DNA of 64,000 nt from Stratiolaelaps scimitus (taxonomy: Eukaryota; Arthropoda; Arachnida; Mesostigmata; Laelapidae), in the NCBI GenBank assembly GCA_019614645.1, contig JABWDB010000015.1, positions 5,837,501-5,901,500 on the forward strand, given 5' to 3'. The notes under the pieces are model-generated. The model was not told the origin of the DNA and did no database searches. It worked only from the letters and a program-made list of their open reading frames with translations. Shown here in pieces: positions 1-9,811 of the stretch. Position numbers and translations under genes: made by a program. Position 1 is the first letter of the stretch, and each line of letters starts with the position of its first letter.

Positions 1-394
1 CGGACCTGTTGGCAGGACCAACCGCCGCACAATATATACACATGGACCCCTTACGGAACGCAAGTCATCATGCACATTAAACGGTTCCCAAAATAACCAA
101 CAAAGAGGTGAAATGTTATCTATGCTGCTCTCTCCCTCCCAGCCACTTCCCATTGGTGATAATATACTTGTAACAATCTCTCAACAGAGGACAGCGTGCG
201 CGTTGGTGTCTGGTTCGACAACATCGTACATCGATCATTTGAAACGCATCGGCTTGTCCCGCCCTAGAGGTCGGACTGGCGCACCCCAAGCGGACTCGGT
301 GTCCTTGAGGTGACCTTTCGTCTCGGGCATTTATTTATTCGCGCTGAGTCTGCCTCTGATGCGTCGGCGTGTGGAAATTTCAATTTGTCTTGTC

Positions 395-475
395 CTTAAG
401 CATTGCAAAGATTGCAGTTGCTTTAATAAACCAGTGTAAACCTTTACCGTTACCCGTATGCTATTTCCGTTTGTA
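395..475 (+). repeat. SINE family 1, 3' tail only
   Basis: The tail CTTTAATAAACCAGTG followed by CCTTTACC recurs, with variation, near 32.99, 34.35, 44.87 and 50.74 kb. The tRNA-like head is missing here, so this is a 5'-truncated copy. Confidence 0.6.
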
Positions 476-714
476 TCTCAGCGCCCCAGCTACGTTCATC
501 TTACAAGAAGTTAACAATGTGGTACTCACCACCCTTACTTACCAGAGTCGTTTCGAGTCTCGAGTATAAGACGGTTAGCAATTAGTATACACCTGATCGA
601 CTGTGCACGTACGATCTTCGGACAGAACAATCTGACAACAAATATTCACCGGATCGACTCTCGGAGTACGCCTGACACAACAACTCGTCAATGCAAGCCA
701 CCACGTCACCAGTC

Positions 715-780
715 CGCAACGTCGTATGAAGCAATGCCGCAAGCAGTTGTACCGTCGACGTCAAATGCTGGCTGAGCATC
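715..780 (+). repeat. SINE family 2, 3' fragment
   Basis: GTATGAAGCAATGCCGCAAG, then GTTGTACCGTCGACGTCAAATGC, matches the 3' half of the better copies at 53.77 kb and 34.13 kb. The 5' tRNA-like part is absent. Confidence 0.55.
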
Positions 781-994
781 AGTCCGAAAAAGTTGACTTT
801 TATTTACCAGTCAGTAAATTGTAAAAAATTGCATAAAATTAATGACACCAGCAAACAACGTCATTTTATTATCAATCAATCAACATTTATTTACCGACAC
901 ATTACAATGTGTAAGCCGACCGCCTTGACATAGATATTGAACCTGTAAATCCCACGCTCGTGGTCACCCCCGAAATAGCATTTGTTACGAAGAA

Positions 995-1051
995 AAAGGT
1001 GTATTTCAACACCTTTGAAATAAATACATTTAAAATGTATTTATTTCAAGG
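995..1051. repeat. Double hairpin, including a 39-bp near-perfect palindrome
   Basis: Two stems overlap by four bases. The first pairs AAAGGTG (995-1001) with CACCTTT (1010-1016). The second pairs 1013-1031 with 1033-1051 around a single A, with only one G-T mismatch. The palindrome puts AATAAA on both strands (plus 1019-1024; minus 1045-1040), so it could serve as a bidirectional 3'-end element between convergent transcripts. Confidence 0.8.
1040..1045 (-). terminator. Poly(A) signal AATAAA for the RNase T2-like gene
   Basis: A canonical AATAAA on the minus strand lies about 65 nt past the stop codon. It sits in one arm of a near-perfect palindrome (1013-1051) whose other arm has AATAAA on the plus strand. 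Confidence 0.6.
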
Positions 1052-1109
1052 GTCGTTTTTAGGGCCAAAGGGAGGGAGAGAGAGAGATGAGTGAATTTCA
1101 TTGTTGCAT

Positions 1110-2371
1110 TTAGCTTCTCGAAATAGCGAGCGCCAGAACTATAGCTGCTAGCACCATAAAGAGACTGGGAGCTCCCGGCACACTCGAGCTTTCCAGGTAC
1201 CAAACGTTTCGGCTGCGACATTTATTGGGTCTATCGTGGCAATTCGCTGGAAGATACCATTCCCGATCAACGCAGAATCTGATCTCGTGAAGAATCTGGC
1301 TGCCGTCCCGAACGCCTCGGCAGTATAATTGAAAGTTGCCATTGACGAAGTGTCTGAAGATGGCCTGTTTAATGGCTAACATAGGAACAGGCTGCTTATT
1401 GCTCGGTCTGATATTCGCTGACTCCAGCCATGTGGCGATATCGTATTTCCGATATAGGTCGATGGCTCTCTCGAAGTACTGCAACGGTGTGCTTAGGTTA
1501 GGCTCGTGTTGGCTAATCGCACAGGTCCCATGTTTGGCGAACTCTTCCTGCCACTGTTGCTCGCGACTCCTGCTCGTGTAACTTGGCCAAGCGCTGTCAA
1601 GGTTGGGTCGAATTGTTTGAACGTCGAGTGGGCTGAGCACAGCGTTCGAGCAGTTCTCTGGATCTTGGCTACCTGTGAGCGTATTTGCGAAATTTGCTGC
1701 TGATATATGTTAAGCAGTTTTTTGGCCACTCATCATTAAAAATTACAATAATAATAATAATAATAATAATAGTGTGATAAGATTCGGCCATGTATCGGAC
1801 AGCTGCTACCGCTGAGCGATCTGTAGTCTAATCCAAGTTGAACCTGCGCGACCCGACCTTGAAGATTCGTCATCTTCAGCACCTTTAGTTTGATTTCAAC
1901 GATTAGTCCATCTGTTAGACGCCTTTACAAAGATCTCCACAATAACAGATATCTCCAAGCGGTGTAGACAACCCCATTGCTAGACATGCAAACGCCTTGA
2001 GCGAGTTCTCCCACTTACGAGTGGCTTGCCTTATGTTCATAACTACCGATTACTAATAGTTTTGCACACGGACACATATACGCACAATGGACTGGGCAGG
2101 GTCGGAGGTCCGGCTACTCACCGTTTGAATATGACGGCCAGAAAGCGCTGATGGTCCATAGCGGATAGCTGTGTCCCTTGGCCGATTCCGTGCAGCTCTG
2201 CAGTGGCGCAGCGCAGAAACCAGCCCGAGTCGTTAAACCAAGCTCGAAGATGTCAAACGTCATTGACGATGCTTCGCCAACGCCTCCTGACACCGTCGCC
2301 GGGACCAACAGCAGCAGCTGCGCTAGGAGAGACATTGTCACCGTAGTTGGTCTCCTCTTTGTCGAGTTCAT
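1110..2371 (-). CDS. RNase T2 family secreted or membrane-anchored protein, two coding exons (2371-2122 and 1672-1110)
   Basis: T2 RNases are secretory or lysosomal endoribonucleases that use two conserved active-site motifs, CAS I (consensus FTIHGLWP) and CAS II (consensus HEWxKHGTC). Exon 1 (2371-2122) encodes a signal peptide-like start, then residues near 71-79 reading WTISAFWPS. It stops at a GTGAGT donor. Exon 2 (1672-1110) follows an acceptor ending gctcacag. The join is in phase 1 and restores a continuous frame that continues to WQEEFAKHGTC (about residues 124-134) and a stop at 1112-1110. The predicted length is about 270 residues, slightly long for the family. Cysteines flank the motifs as in the family. 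CAS II keeps Lys, His and the HGTC core. In CAS I the catalytic His is Ser (residue 74), so activity is doubtful. The last 20 or so residues are hydrophobic after a Ser/Gly/Ala/Pro-rich stretch, suggesting a GPI signal or C-terminal membrane anchor. Met13 is an alternative start that gives a more typical signal peptide. Confidence 0.85.
1673..2121 (-). other. Intron of the RNase T2-like gene
   Basis: This 449-bp phase-1 intron has donor GTGAGT and acceptor CAG. It carries an (AAT)n tract (1746-1771) next to a short tRNA-like stretch on the minus strand, with an A-box-like GCTCAGCGGTAGCAGC at 1818-1803. That suggests a very short tRNA-derived insertion with an (ATT)n tail, but the B box (GGCCGAATC, 1789-1781) is weak and closer than usual. 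Confidence 0.75.
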
Positions 2372-4235
2372 TCTGCTTGGCCGATCCAGATGGTATCGGC
2401 CTGCTGTGTAAGATGCAGAAATACAATGATGGAAGCGACAACGGCTAAAGGCTACGCAGCGTTGATCACTTCATCTGAAACGTAAATCGGCAGGTGTCGA
2501 CTGTACACAGGAACGATGTAATTAGCAGTGCTAGCTTATAATAGTGTTCTTGCATGCCTATGTGCATAGTTTGCATATAATATACATATATATATATATA
2601 TGAATATATATCTTGTATCGTGATACTTACCCACGAGCGTGTGTGGCAAATTCCTGTTTCGCGAGGCACCTGTCCAATTATTACATTATATAGTTCTATA
2701 TTTTTCAGCTGTGTCCCTGCTAGTCTGCCACAGTCACTCGTTGATAAAGTCGCAGCGTTGCAGGGGTCAGATCAAAATGACCGGCAAAATGTATTTTCTC
2801 ATTACACGATTTCCGTGCGAGATCTGGATCCTATGATCAGAAGGGCTAACCCAATTGTTCAGGAGTATAAGAGGACCCTAAGCAATATTTTAAGGTCCAA
2901 CAAATGTGAGGTCACGCTTTTGATGCTTATTCATTGTGAATCCACACGCCAGCACACGGAATCGCTAAACACAACACACGGCACAATCCACACAGCGAAA
3001 TGTCAGTGCGCAAATCAGCTCGCTGTCACCGTTCGCCTTCGGCTCTGAGGCAGTCAGAGGCGGACATGAATCGCGTCGCGACAGCGGAGATCTCCGCATG
3101 CGGATTGCAGTAGCAGTAAGGGTTCAAGCGGCTCGGCCGCCTTTCGAGCAACGAGATTCGGACGGCAATAAATTAATTCTAATTATTATTGACATGATAT
3201 CGAATCGTCGAGAGAGAATTGAGAGCAGGACTCGCAAAGATCGCCGCGCTGAATTAGACGTCTCGCCACGGCGACGTCGGCAGGAGCTGGCGCATGCTGG
3301 CGCGACCGGTACCACTCGACGCGTTTGCTAAATCGAGCAACGAAAAATGGAACCGTTGGACAAAAGCGAGACCGCAAAAGAACTAAATACCACGACGAGT
3401 CGCCTGCCCGTCGACGGTTGATGGCTATGACTAACTCGGAATGGTAGAGCCGCATGGGTCGACGGAGTCAGTCGAGAGTGCGCATTTATTTTTGGCTCCC
3501 TACGCTCGAAGTGTTTTGTGACGATCGTAAGGGTAGCAGCGAGACTAGTCACTTATGAGATCTCCCCGATGTCGTGGGTAGTATTCATAGATCGTTTGAC
3601 AGACCGTCGAAGACGGACGGATAAAGCGAGACTGTAGGCAGTCATTTACAAGGTTCGACTCGCATGCTCTGCTGGATAAGCAATGCCATGATAAGGGATC
3701 TGCCACAGAGAAACTAGACAACAGAGGTTTGAGCCGGGTCTCCACTTGAACGTGTGAACCGTGTGCGTTAGCGTTGTCTCTTTCATGAGCAGATAACATT
3801 ATCAACGTGTATGAGGCCGCGTTTCCATGGCGGCTGCGCCTATTTTGAAAAATGGCTTTATGTATAAATATATATATATAATATATGATTAGATATGTAT
3901 ATATATTATTTATTACAATTAGTCGTACAGATCGCTGTTGAGAGTGTACGAAGTACTCTGTAATCGGCTGTGCCAATTCATCTTTGTTGAATCTTTCAAA
4001 CGTTTTTTAATGAAGAATCCGAAAAATATTATGTTGATCATGATGTGAATTGTATTTGTCCTTTCAACGTCTGTCATTCTCGCGAGAGTTACGATTTCGA
4101 GGCTGCCATTGTAACCGCTGAATGTAACGAGTTGAGCTTCTTAGCTGTTAGCTAATCGTTATGAATATGTTGTGATATGCTCCACTGTTTACAATGTACA
4201 CTGTGATAGTTTCAGTGCTTATGGCATTGGATCGG

Positions 4236-4325
4236 CCCTGCACTGGATCGGCCCACTGTCATGGAGATTGGAATGTCTCTGGCGGCGTCCGTGCGTTTAA
4301 AGAAAATTTCCTCCTCAAAAAAAAA
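4236..4325 (+). repeat. A-tailed short repeat, family 4
   Basis: The unit starts CCTGCACTGGATCGGCCCA and ends in CCTCCTC plus a run of A. A second copy is at 9210-9306, so the pair was mobilised with a poly(A) tail. No clear tRNA B box is visible, so the promoter origin is unknown. The copy is followed by a (TA)n tract and then a family 3 SINE fragment. Confidence 0.7.
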
Positions 4326-4344
4326 GTGTTTATGGCAATATGCA

Positions 4345-4345
<1 letters not shown>

Positions 4346-4380
<35 letters not shown>
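4346..4380. repeat. (TA)n microsatellite
   Basis: Uninterrupted TA dinucleotides lie directly between a family 4 repeat and a 5'-truncated family 3 SINE. Confidence 0.9.
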
Positions 4381-4381
<1 letters not shown>

Positions 4382-4560
4382 TTCAAATCCTGTCAGAAGC
4401 GGAGAATCTTTGGAGTTCCTTATCTGAGGGTTCTTGCCAGGTACGAGTAAGGAGGAGAATAAGCAAAGGTGGCCCCGACAGATCCTCATAGTAATACCTA
4501 AGAGGTTAAGACCTGAGGTCTCTCAGATAGGGGAACAGCTGAGGGTCAGCTCGAAAAATA
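4380..4560 (+). repeat. SINE family 3, 5'-truncated at the B box
   Basis: It begins at the B-box sequence GGTTCAAATCC. It then matches the body of the fuller copy at 49151-49375, including AGAATCTTTGGAGTTC, GTACGAGTAAGG and GGTGGCCCCGACAG. It ends near CTCAGATAGGGGAACAGCTG, which recurs at 15.94 kb. The tRNA-like 5' half has been replaced by (TA)n. Confidence 0.8.
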
Positions 4561-5478
4561 ATTATATATATATATATAATTATATATATATTTCAATCAC
4601 CGATGTTCGAATTGTTCCTGTACGTTGGGACTCTCTCTTTGATCAGATTTTTTAACGAGAACTTAACCATTATATACTATGATTGCGTTTTCGTCAATAT
4701 ACCAAGTATTGCATTGTATTCTATTGTATTGCAGTTCCGGAAATAAACCGCAAATGTTATGTTGTGATTGTACGGCCAATGGGAACCCCGTGCAGGGACG
4801 GGATAGCTCCGTAGGTTGCTGTAGTGTTGGCGCTTGTAATTCAGACTTTTGTCTTCACTCTATCCCATCTTCGGCATGTCATCGGCGGCACGAGTCGAGC
4901 TCGGCAACAATTTCTAACTAAAGGTTGACCAAGCTGGAACGTGCAATGTCATCTGCGGCATTCGAACCCGTCATTTCTGTTGACAATCTGCTCAGTTAGC
5001 CTATTCTCAGTTCATTATGTTCGTGGAAGTCTCACTGAACATAGCAGCCGGTGGTTTTAATTAGATATTATTTACAGGGCACTTCGTCAGGGCGGCGACT
5101 TTACATTCAAACGTTCAGTAAATGTCACGACTTTTTTTTTGCTTTTAGTGACTGGCCTTCACACAGATAGCTTATAGATAATGACGTTCTGACGTGGCAT
5201 GTCCTTCGGGGCTCTTTCTACGGGTCTCATCAAGAACAAGGCACAGCCTGAAACATCCGAACGATGTCGCTGTTATCCATCGTAGTCATAGCTGGCCTTC
5301 AAGGCTCAATGTGTCCACCGGAAAATCAGCGGGGGCGTTTTACAGGCTAGTACCATTTATGTTACTCGATGTATTAATGTTATTGTTGCTATTGTTGAAA
5401 GAAACCTTTGGAAAGACAAATAGACCTGGATGAGGACGCCTTCAACCAGAGTTATCCATGGATAGATGAAACTTACAG

Positions 5479-5549
5479 ACAACAACAACAGCAGCAACAA
5501 CAGCAACAACAACAAAAACAACAGCAACAACAACAACAACAACAACAAT
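5479..5549 (+). repeat. CAA/CAG trinucleotide tract
   Basis: About 23 consecutive CAA or CAG triplets encode Gln in one plus-strand frame and Leu/Val-type runs on the minus strand. The plus frame is open from about 5408 to 6034 but has no ATG before the tract. A polyglutamine exon is possible but unsupported by splice sites. Confidence 0.75.
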
Positions 5550-6386
5550 ATTCTACCAACAACCAATTGGCATGTTCAATCGCGTTGAGCATTTCACAAC
5601 CGGCGAAGCCTCCACCCATCTCAGTGACCACGTGTGTACCTGACGTACAGTGTTTGCATTTAGCGAAATGTGCTCTCTTTGCGCGATCGCAAAGCGGTAG
5701 CAGGGTGGCGCGTCATAGATGTATCGACAAAAGAAGCTTCGTTCGAACCAAGTGCCAGGTCGAAGGTTCACGCTTGCACGCACACTTCGCCTCACGTGAT
5801 GTCGAACGGGACAAACAACAGGCTTGGGAGGTGCGCGATCGGCGGGCAAGCGTCTACGTACAATGGAACGCAATGCAAACGAGCGTCCAGGCCAACGCGT
5901 GCACGGGAAGTCACGGACGAATTCGACACCCACGCACACAGACACATGCCGACTGTCATAGTAAACGCGCCTGCAAATGCATGTGCGCCAGGCTGATGCC
6001 AGAGGGAATCTCTTCTCTATACTCCGGTGGATAATCGAAGCCGCAAAATCATTCACATTTCTGCTACGCTGCAACAGTTCTATCTGTAATGGTTAAGGCT
6101 GAGCGCTGAGATTTGACGTGGATTCGCGCTTAGAAACGTGACGTAGTTCGGAGCTTCCGAGCAGAATTTTTCCGTCACCGACGGCGTCGTGGGCACTCGC
6201 GACTCTCTGTCTGTCTGCCTGCGTGTGTGTGTGTGGTGTGTGTTTGTGCACGGGGGGGTTCGCGCGTTTGCGCTGGTGTTTTTCCTATTTCCGCGCGACG
6301 TATGCAACGTGAAGCCTAGTGTGCAACGTTACGTGAGTGTATTGTGCAAGTGCGTCACCAGTCAGCGTTGACTTCGGCCCGCTAGC

Positions 6387-7709
6387 ATGGACAGCGGCAA
6401 CGGCCAGAAGGACGAGGTCGTCGAACATCTCCAGCAACTCATCCGAGATGTGTTCTGGAAAGGCGTCAGCTCGATGTGGACTCGCGTGACCGAGTTGGAC
6501 GACCTTGTGCGTTCGCCGACCTTCTCACGGGACCATATGAAATTGTTCGCTGGTATCGAGGAGCGACTCGTCAAGTTCGTTGAGGCGCACCATCTGCCTA
6601 AGCTGCAGTGGGCGGCTGTTCATCTCGCGAACGATCTGTGCGTTCTCGACACCGAGGGTAAAATCGGGCCGGCGCTCGTCAAGGGTGGCGTCATAACGTG
6701 CGTGCGGCACATTGTCAATCGAATCGCTCCGCTGGAGGCCGCACGGCGCACCAGCCAACAGAACGAGCTCCTCGAGATCGTTCCACTCTTTCTCACCACC
6801 CTTGTCGATGAGAAGATCGTCCCGAAGCCACCCGAACCGCACACGCTCTTCGAGCTTATCAAGCAGCTGCTTATGGACGAATCAAGCATGGTGGCCTCAT
6901 CCGCCTGCTACTGGCTCTGCCACGTTGGCGGTTTCTTGACCGAAGCCTGCGTCCGCAAGCTGGTCGATGATGGCATACTCGGCTACCTCATCCGCATCAT
7001 CAGCACCTCGAAAAACGCGGAACTCATTCAGGACGCGCTGCTCGCGCTAGAAGAGACAAGTTTACTGTCTGATGAGACAGATTGCGTCGCCGAACGGGGC
7101 TTGTTAACCGCGATCCAGCGCGTCCTCGGCGATGACGCGCTGAAGACGAATACGGCCTTGGTGAAGCAGGCGCTGAAGGTCGTCAACCGAGGGGAAAGCG
7201 ACATCTGGACGGAGGAGATAATCAACGCCGGCCTACTGGAACGCTTTCTCGAGATGCTCCTTAATGAAGATGAGGAGATCCAGTTCGAGGCGGCTCATGC
7301 CATCAGCGAGCTCACGTCGATCGCCGACTATGACGCGATTATCGAAATCGACCAGCTGGAGGTGCTGGCGACGCTTGTCGACTGCCTCGTGAAGTATCCG
7401 GATCGTTCCGAGTTCGTCAACAAGCTGCTGGACGCCCTCGAGGATATTCTCCTTGCCGCCAGGGAGGTGGGTCTGTTCGGGTCGGTTTGGGAGTCTGCTG
7501 AGACGTTGGAGTTGCGCAAACATCTCGAGAATCTCACAGCGCACAAGGACGCAACGATTCAAGACCACGCGAATGCAATACTCGATCTGTACTGGATGAT
7601 TCATCGAGACGATGTCCATAACCGGGAGGAGTACGCTACGCAGGTCTTCAACGCCCGGCGGGTAGATGATGTCTTTGGAATGACTCGTTATTCTCTTGAG
7701 CCCATGTAA
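6387..7709 (+). CDS. Importin-alpha-like armadillo-repeat protein, intronless
   Basis: Importin alpha is the cytosolic and nuclear adaptor that binds nuclear localisation signals with its ARM repeats and importin beta with a basic N-terminal IBB domain. This single-exon ORF of 440 residues starts at an ATG 17 nt after a TGA and shows ARM-like helical units near residues 61-110, 155-206, 258-290, 296-335 and 343-405. The stretch QFEAAHAISELTS (299-311) and the C-terminal VNKLLDALEDIL (344-355) align well with ARM repeats of importin alpha. There is no Lys/Arg-rich IBB segment at the N terminus. The WxxxN positions that form the NLS grooves appear changed (His304/Glu308 in place of Trp/Asn; Tyr175 and neighbours in an earlier repeat). 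It may be a retrogene or a divergent lineage-specific paralogue with a new cargo or none. Another ARM family cannot be excluded. Confidence 0.85.
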   Translation: MDSGNGQKDEVVEHLQQLIRDVFWKGVSSMWTRVTELDDLVRSPTFSRDHMKLFAGIEERLVKFVEAHHLPKLQWAAVHLANDLCVLDTEGKIGPALVKGGVITCVRHIVNRIAPLEAARRTSQQNELLEIVPLFLTTLVDEKIVPKPPEPHTLFELIKQLLMDESSMVASSACYWLCHVGGFLTEACVRKLVDDGILGYLIRIISTSKNAELIQDALLALEETSLLSDETDCVAERGLLTAIQRVLGDDALKTNTALVKQALKVVNRGESDIWTEEIINAGLLERFLEMLLNEDEEIQFEAAHAISELTSIADYDAIIEIDQLEVLATLVDCLVKYPDRSEFVNKLLDALEDILLAAREVGLFGSVWESAETLELRKHLENLTAHKDATIQDHANAILDLYWMIHRDDVHNREEYATQVFNARRVDDVFGMTRYSLEPM

Positions 7710-8478
7710 CGGCGAACGACGGGGTGCGTCGACGGGTCGCGGTGCCGTCGAAATTGCGACAAAATAAGCACGAATGTACGCTATTTGTCGCTACGTCGAT
7801 GAGCGATTTTGGCTCGGTGTATGCGCACGACCCTTCAACAGATTGCGAGAGCAGTGAAGAATGTTCGGTGTTGGTTAGTGTTTCATTGTTGAAACAGCTC
7901 TCTGTCTCTTTGGGCGTTTCGCCTCGAACCGGACTGGCAGGGATTTCTCTCATTGCAAATACGAGCATGTATACATTTATACATATTTATATAGGGGATT
8001 GATGTTGTGTGAGGCGAGATTGTACTTTAAATGGACGTCCTCTGAGGGTTCGAGCGCGAAAGGCATGCTGAATATAGAAATAGTGAACTCTTACATCGTA
8101 TTGAATACAATAGAGGTGGGCCGGACAACTGCGGTACGGATTTACAGACTGAAACCATATCTTCTCTCCACTGAAGCCCCCAACCCCCTGTATAGCTGAG
8201 AGTCAAGTGGGCACCCTCTGTGATCTGACATAGGCAGCGTGTTATGCTGCGTCAGTGAGAGATCGGTCAGCAGACAAAGATCGATAGATGGTCGGTGTTT
8301 GCCGTTCGCTTCTCAGTGCGAGTTATTTTCTCGTGTCGGTACAAACCTGCTAGCGTGCTCCTGCTAACGTCGGGTTTCCGTCATTGCTTGTTGTCGTCCT
8401 CAATGAGAAACTTAAGTTTATAATTTGGAGAAATAGCTGCACGACGTCTACGGATAGGTTCGGCGGGCTGTTGTATAC

Positions 8479-8481
<3 letters not shown>

Positions 8482-8521
<40 letters not shown>
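8482..8521. repeat. (TA)n microsatellite
   Basis: About 20 TA units, just before the first candidate poly(A) signal of the importin-alpha-like gene. Confidence 0.9.
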
Positions 8522-8524
<3 letters not shown>

Positions 8525-8531
8525 GACTAAA

Positions 8532-8653
8532 AATAAAATCGCAGCGGCCATTATATAATTGAACAGAGGTCTGTACGCGTGCATATTTTACCGGTTGTAA
8601 ATAAACACATCTATATACATATATATATATGTAATATAACACAAAGCAATAAA
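8532..8653 (+). terminator. Candidate poly(A) signals downstream of the importin-alpha-like gene
   Basis: AATAAA occurs on the plus strand at 8532-8537, 8600-8605 and 8648-8653. The first lies about 820 nt after the stop codon, and I saw no canonical signal earlier, so the 3' UTR would be long and include the (TA)n tract at 8482-8521. Confidence 0.35.
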
Positions 8654-9209
8654 CGAAAGTATTTCCAACAACATTAATAACGGTGACTTTCGGTACCGTG
8701 TCTTCGTGTGAATTATGAATTCATTTTCAGATTGCTTCGTCATTACGCAAATCATTCGTAGTATAATAAACAAGCCACTTCTGTGAAATTATACCTGTAA
8801 TGCCTACAGGGTAATGGTCTGCCGTAGAGCCATCAATTAGCGATTGGATGAAGGAGAGAGAACAATTTGTTTGCATTATGTTACCACTTCTAACAGATAA
8901 ACATTTACCAATTTTATTTTCTCGTACGGTTGAACTTGATTAAATAGATATAGTGTAACTTTCATACATATTTATAATCGCATGAGATAGATCTTGCACT
9001 GAAACGCAAACGCGGATGTCGATTAAGGTTGAGGGTCAACCGCTCTTATCATACCACTGACGGAAATGATTTCGCCCAGCCCCTTTAGATTGGTATTTTC
9101 ACGTAGTGCGACTGAAGGGACTCTTGACTCTAGGGAAGAGATAGCCTCTCAGTAGAGGATGGTGGTTTTAGCAGAGGTAGAGGCGTTTTGTCATCCACGT
9201 CAACCACCC

Positions 9210-9306
9210 CCCTGCACTGGATCGGCCCATTTTCCTGGAGATTGGAAGGTGTCTCTGGTGGTGTACGTGCGTTCGAAGAAAATGTCCTCCTCTCAAAAAA
9301 AAAAAC
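9210..9306 (+). repeat. A-tailed short repeat, family 4 (second copy)
   Basis: It matches 4236-4325 over its length, from CCTGCACTGGATCGGCCCA through GTGCGTTCGAAGAAAATG to a run of about 11 A. Differences are scattered point changes, so both copies derive from one source and have aged. Confidence 0.7.
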
Positions 9307-9773
9307 AAGTATTTTCATATCGTATTGTCCAGCTAAAGAAAAAAAAACGCATTAGATACACTGAAACATCGAGCCTACAGAAGTAGCGTTTCCATCTCTC
9401 ATAATCGAGCGTATCAGAGAGTCCGGTCAGCAAGGGTGTACGCACCGTTCATGTCAAAACGAAGTGTCATTCCGATACCACAACGTTGATCTCTGTTGAG
9501 ATACCACAAGGGTTAACGGGCACACATTATTTTTTATCAATGATACACACAGAGTATGGTATCATGATCTGAATGAGATCTTTGTTTGCGACTGTCATTA
9601 TCAGCCATGTTATCAGTTCGCTACTGTCATTTTGGGGGTGATTTATCCACCGATTGCTTTCATAATATCCCTTAGCAAGCACAAACGCTACAGACTAGAC
9701 TTTATACCCCTATAGATTAGGATTAACGTATCGAATGTTCGGAGCCTAACTTGAAATAGCCTATATGCCAAGG

Positions 9774-9777
<4 letters not shown>

Positions 9778-9808
<31 letters not shown>
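9778..9808. repeat. (TA)n microsatellite
   Basis: About 15 TA units within otherwise unremarkable AT-rich DNA. Confidence 0.9.

Positions 9809-9809
<1 letters not shown>

Positions 9810-9811
<2 letters not shown>

Larger units (their letters stand above)
2442..6180. other. Intergenic region without a supported gene
   Basis: The stretch holds (TA)n tracts near 2585-2600, 3870-3905, 4347-4380 and 4562-4592, two SINE copies (4236-4325 and 4380-4560) and the CAA/CAG tract at 5479-5549. Open frames around 3.1-3.6 kb and 5.6-6.1 kb overlap in several frames, so none stands out. No splice-supported exon was seen. Confidence 0.6.

Noticed and set aside
5408..6034. 208-residue ORF with a Gln run
   Set aside because: No ATG precedes the Gln tract, the remainder shows no domain, and the opposite strand is open too. 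Kept only as a trinucleotide repeat.
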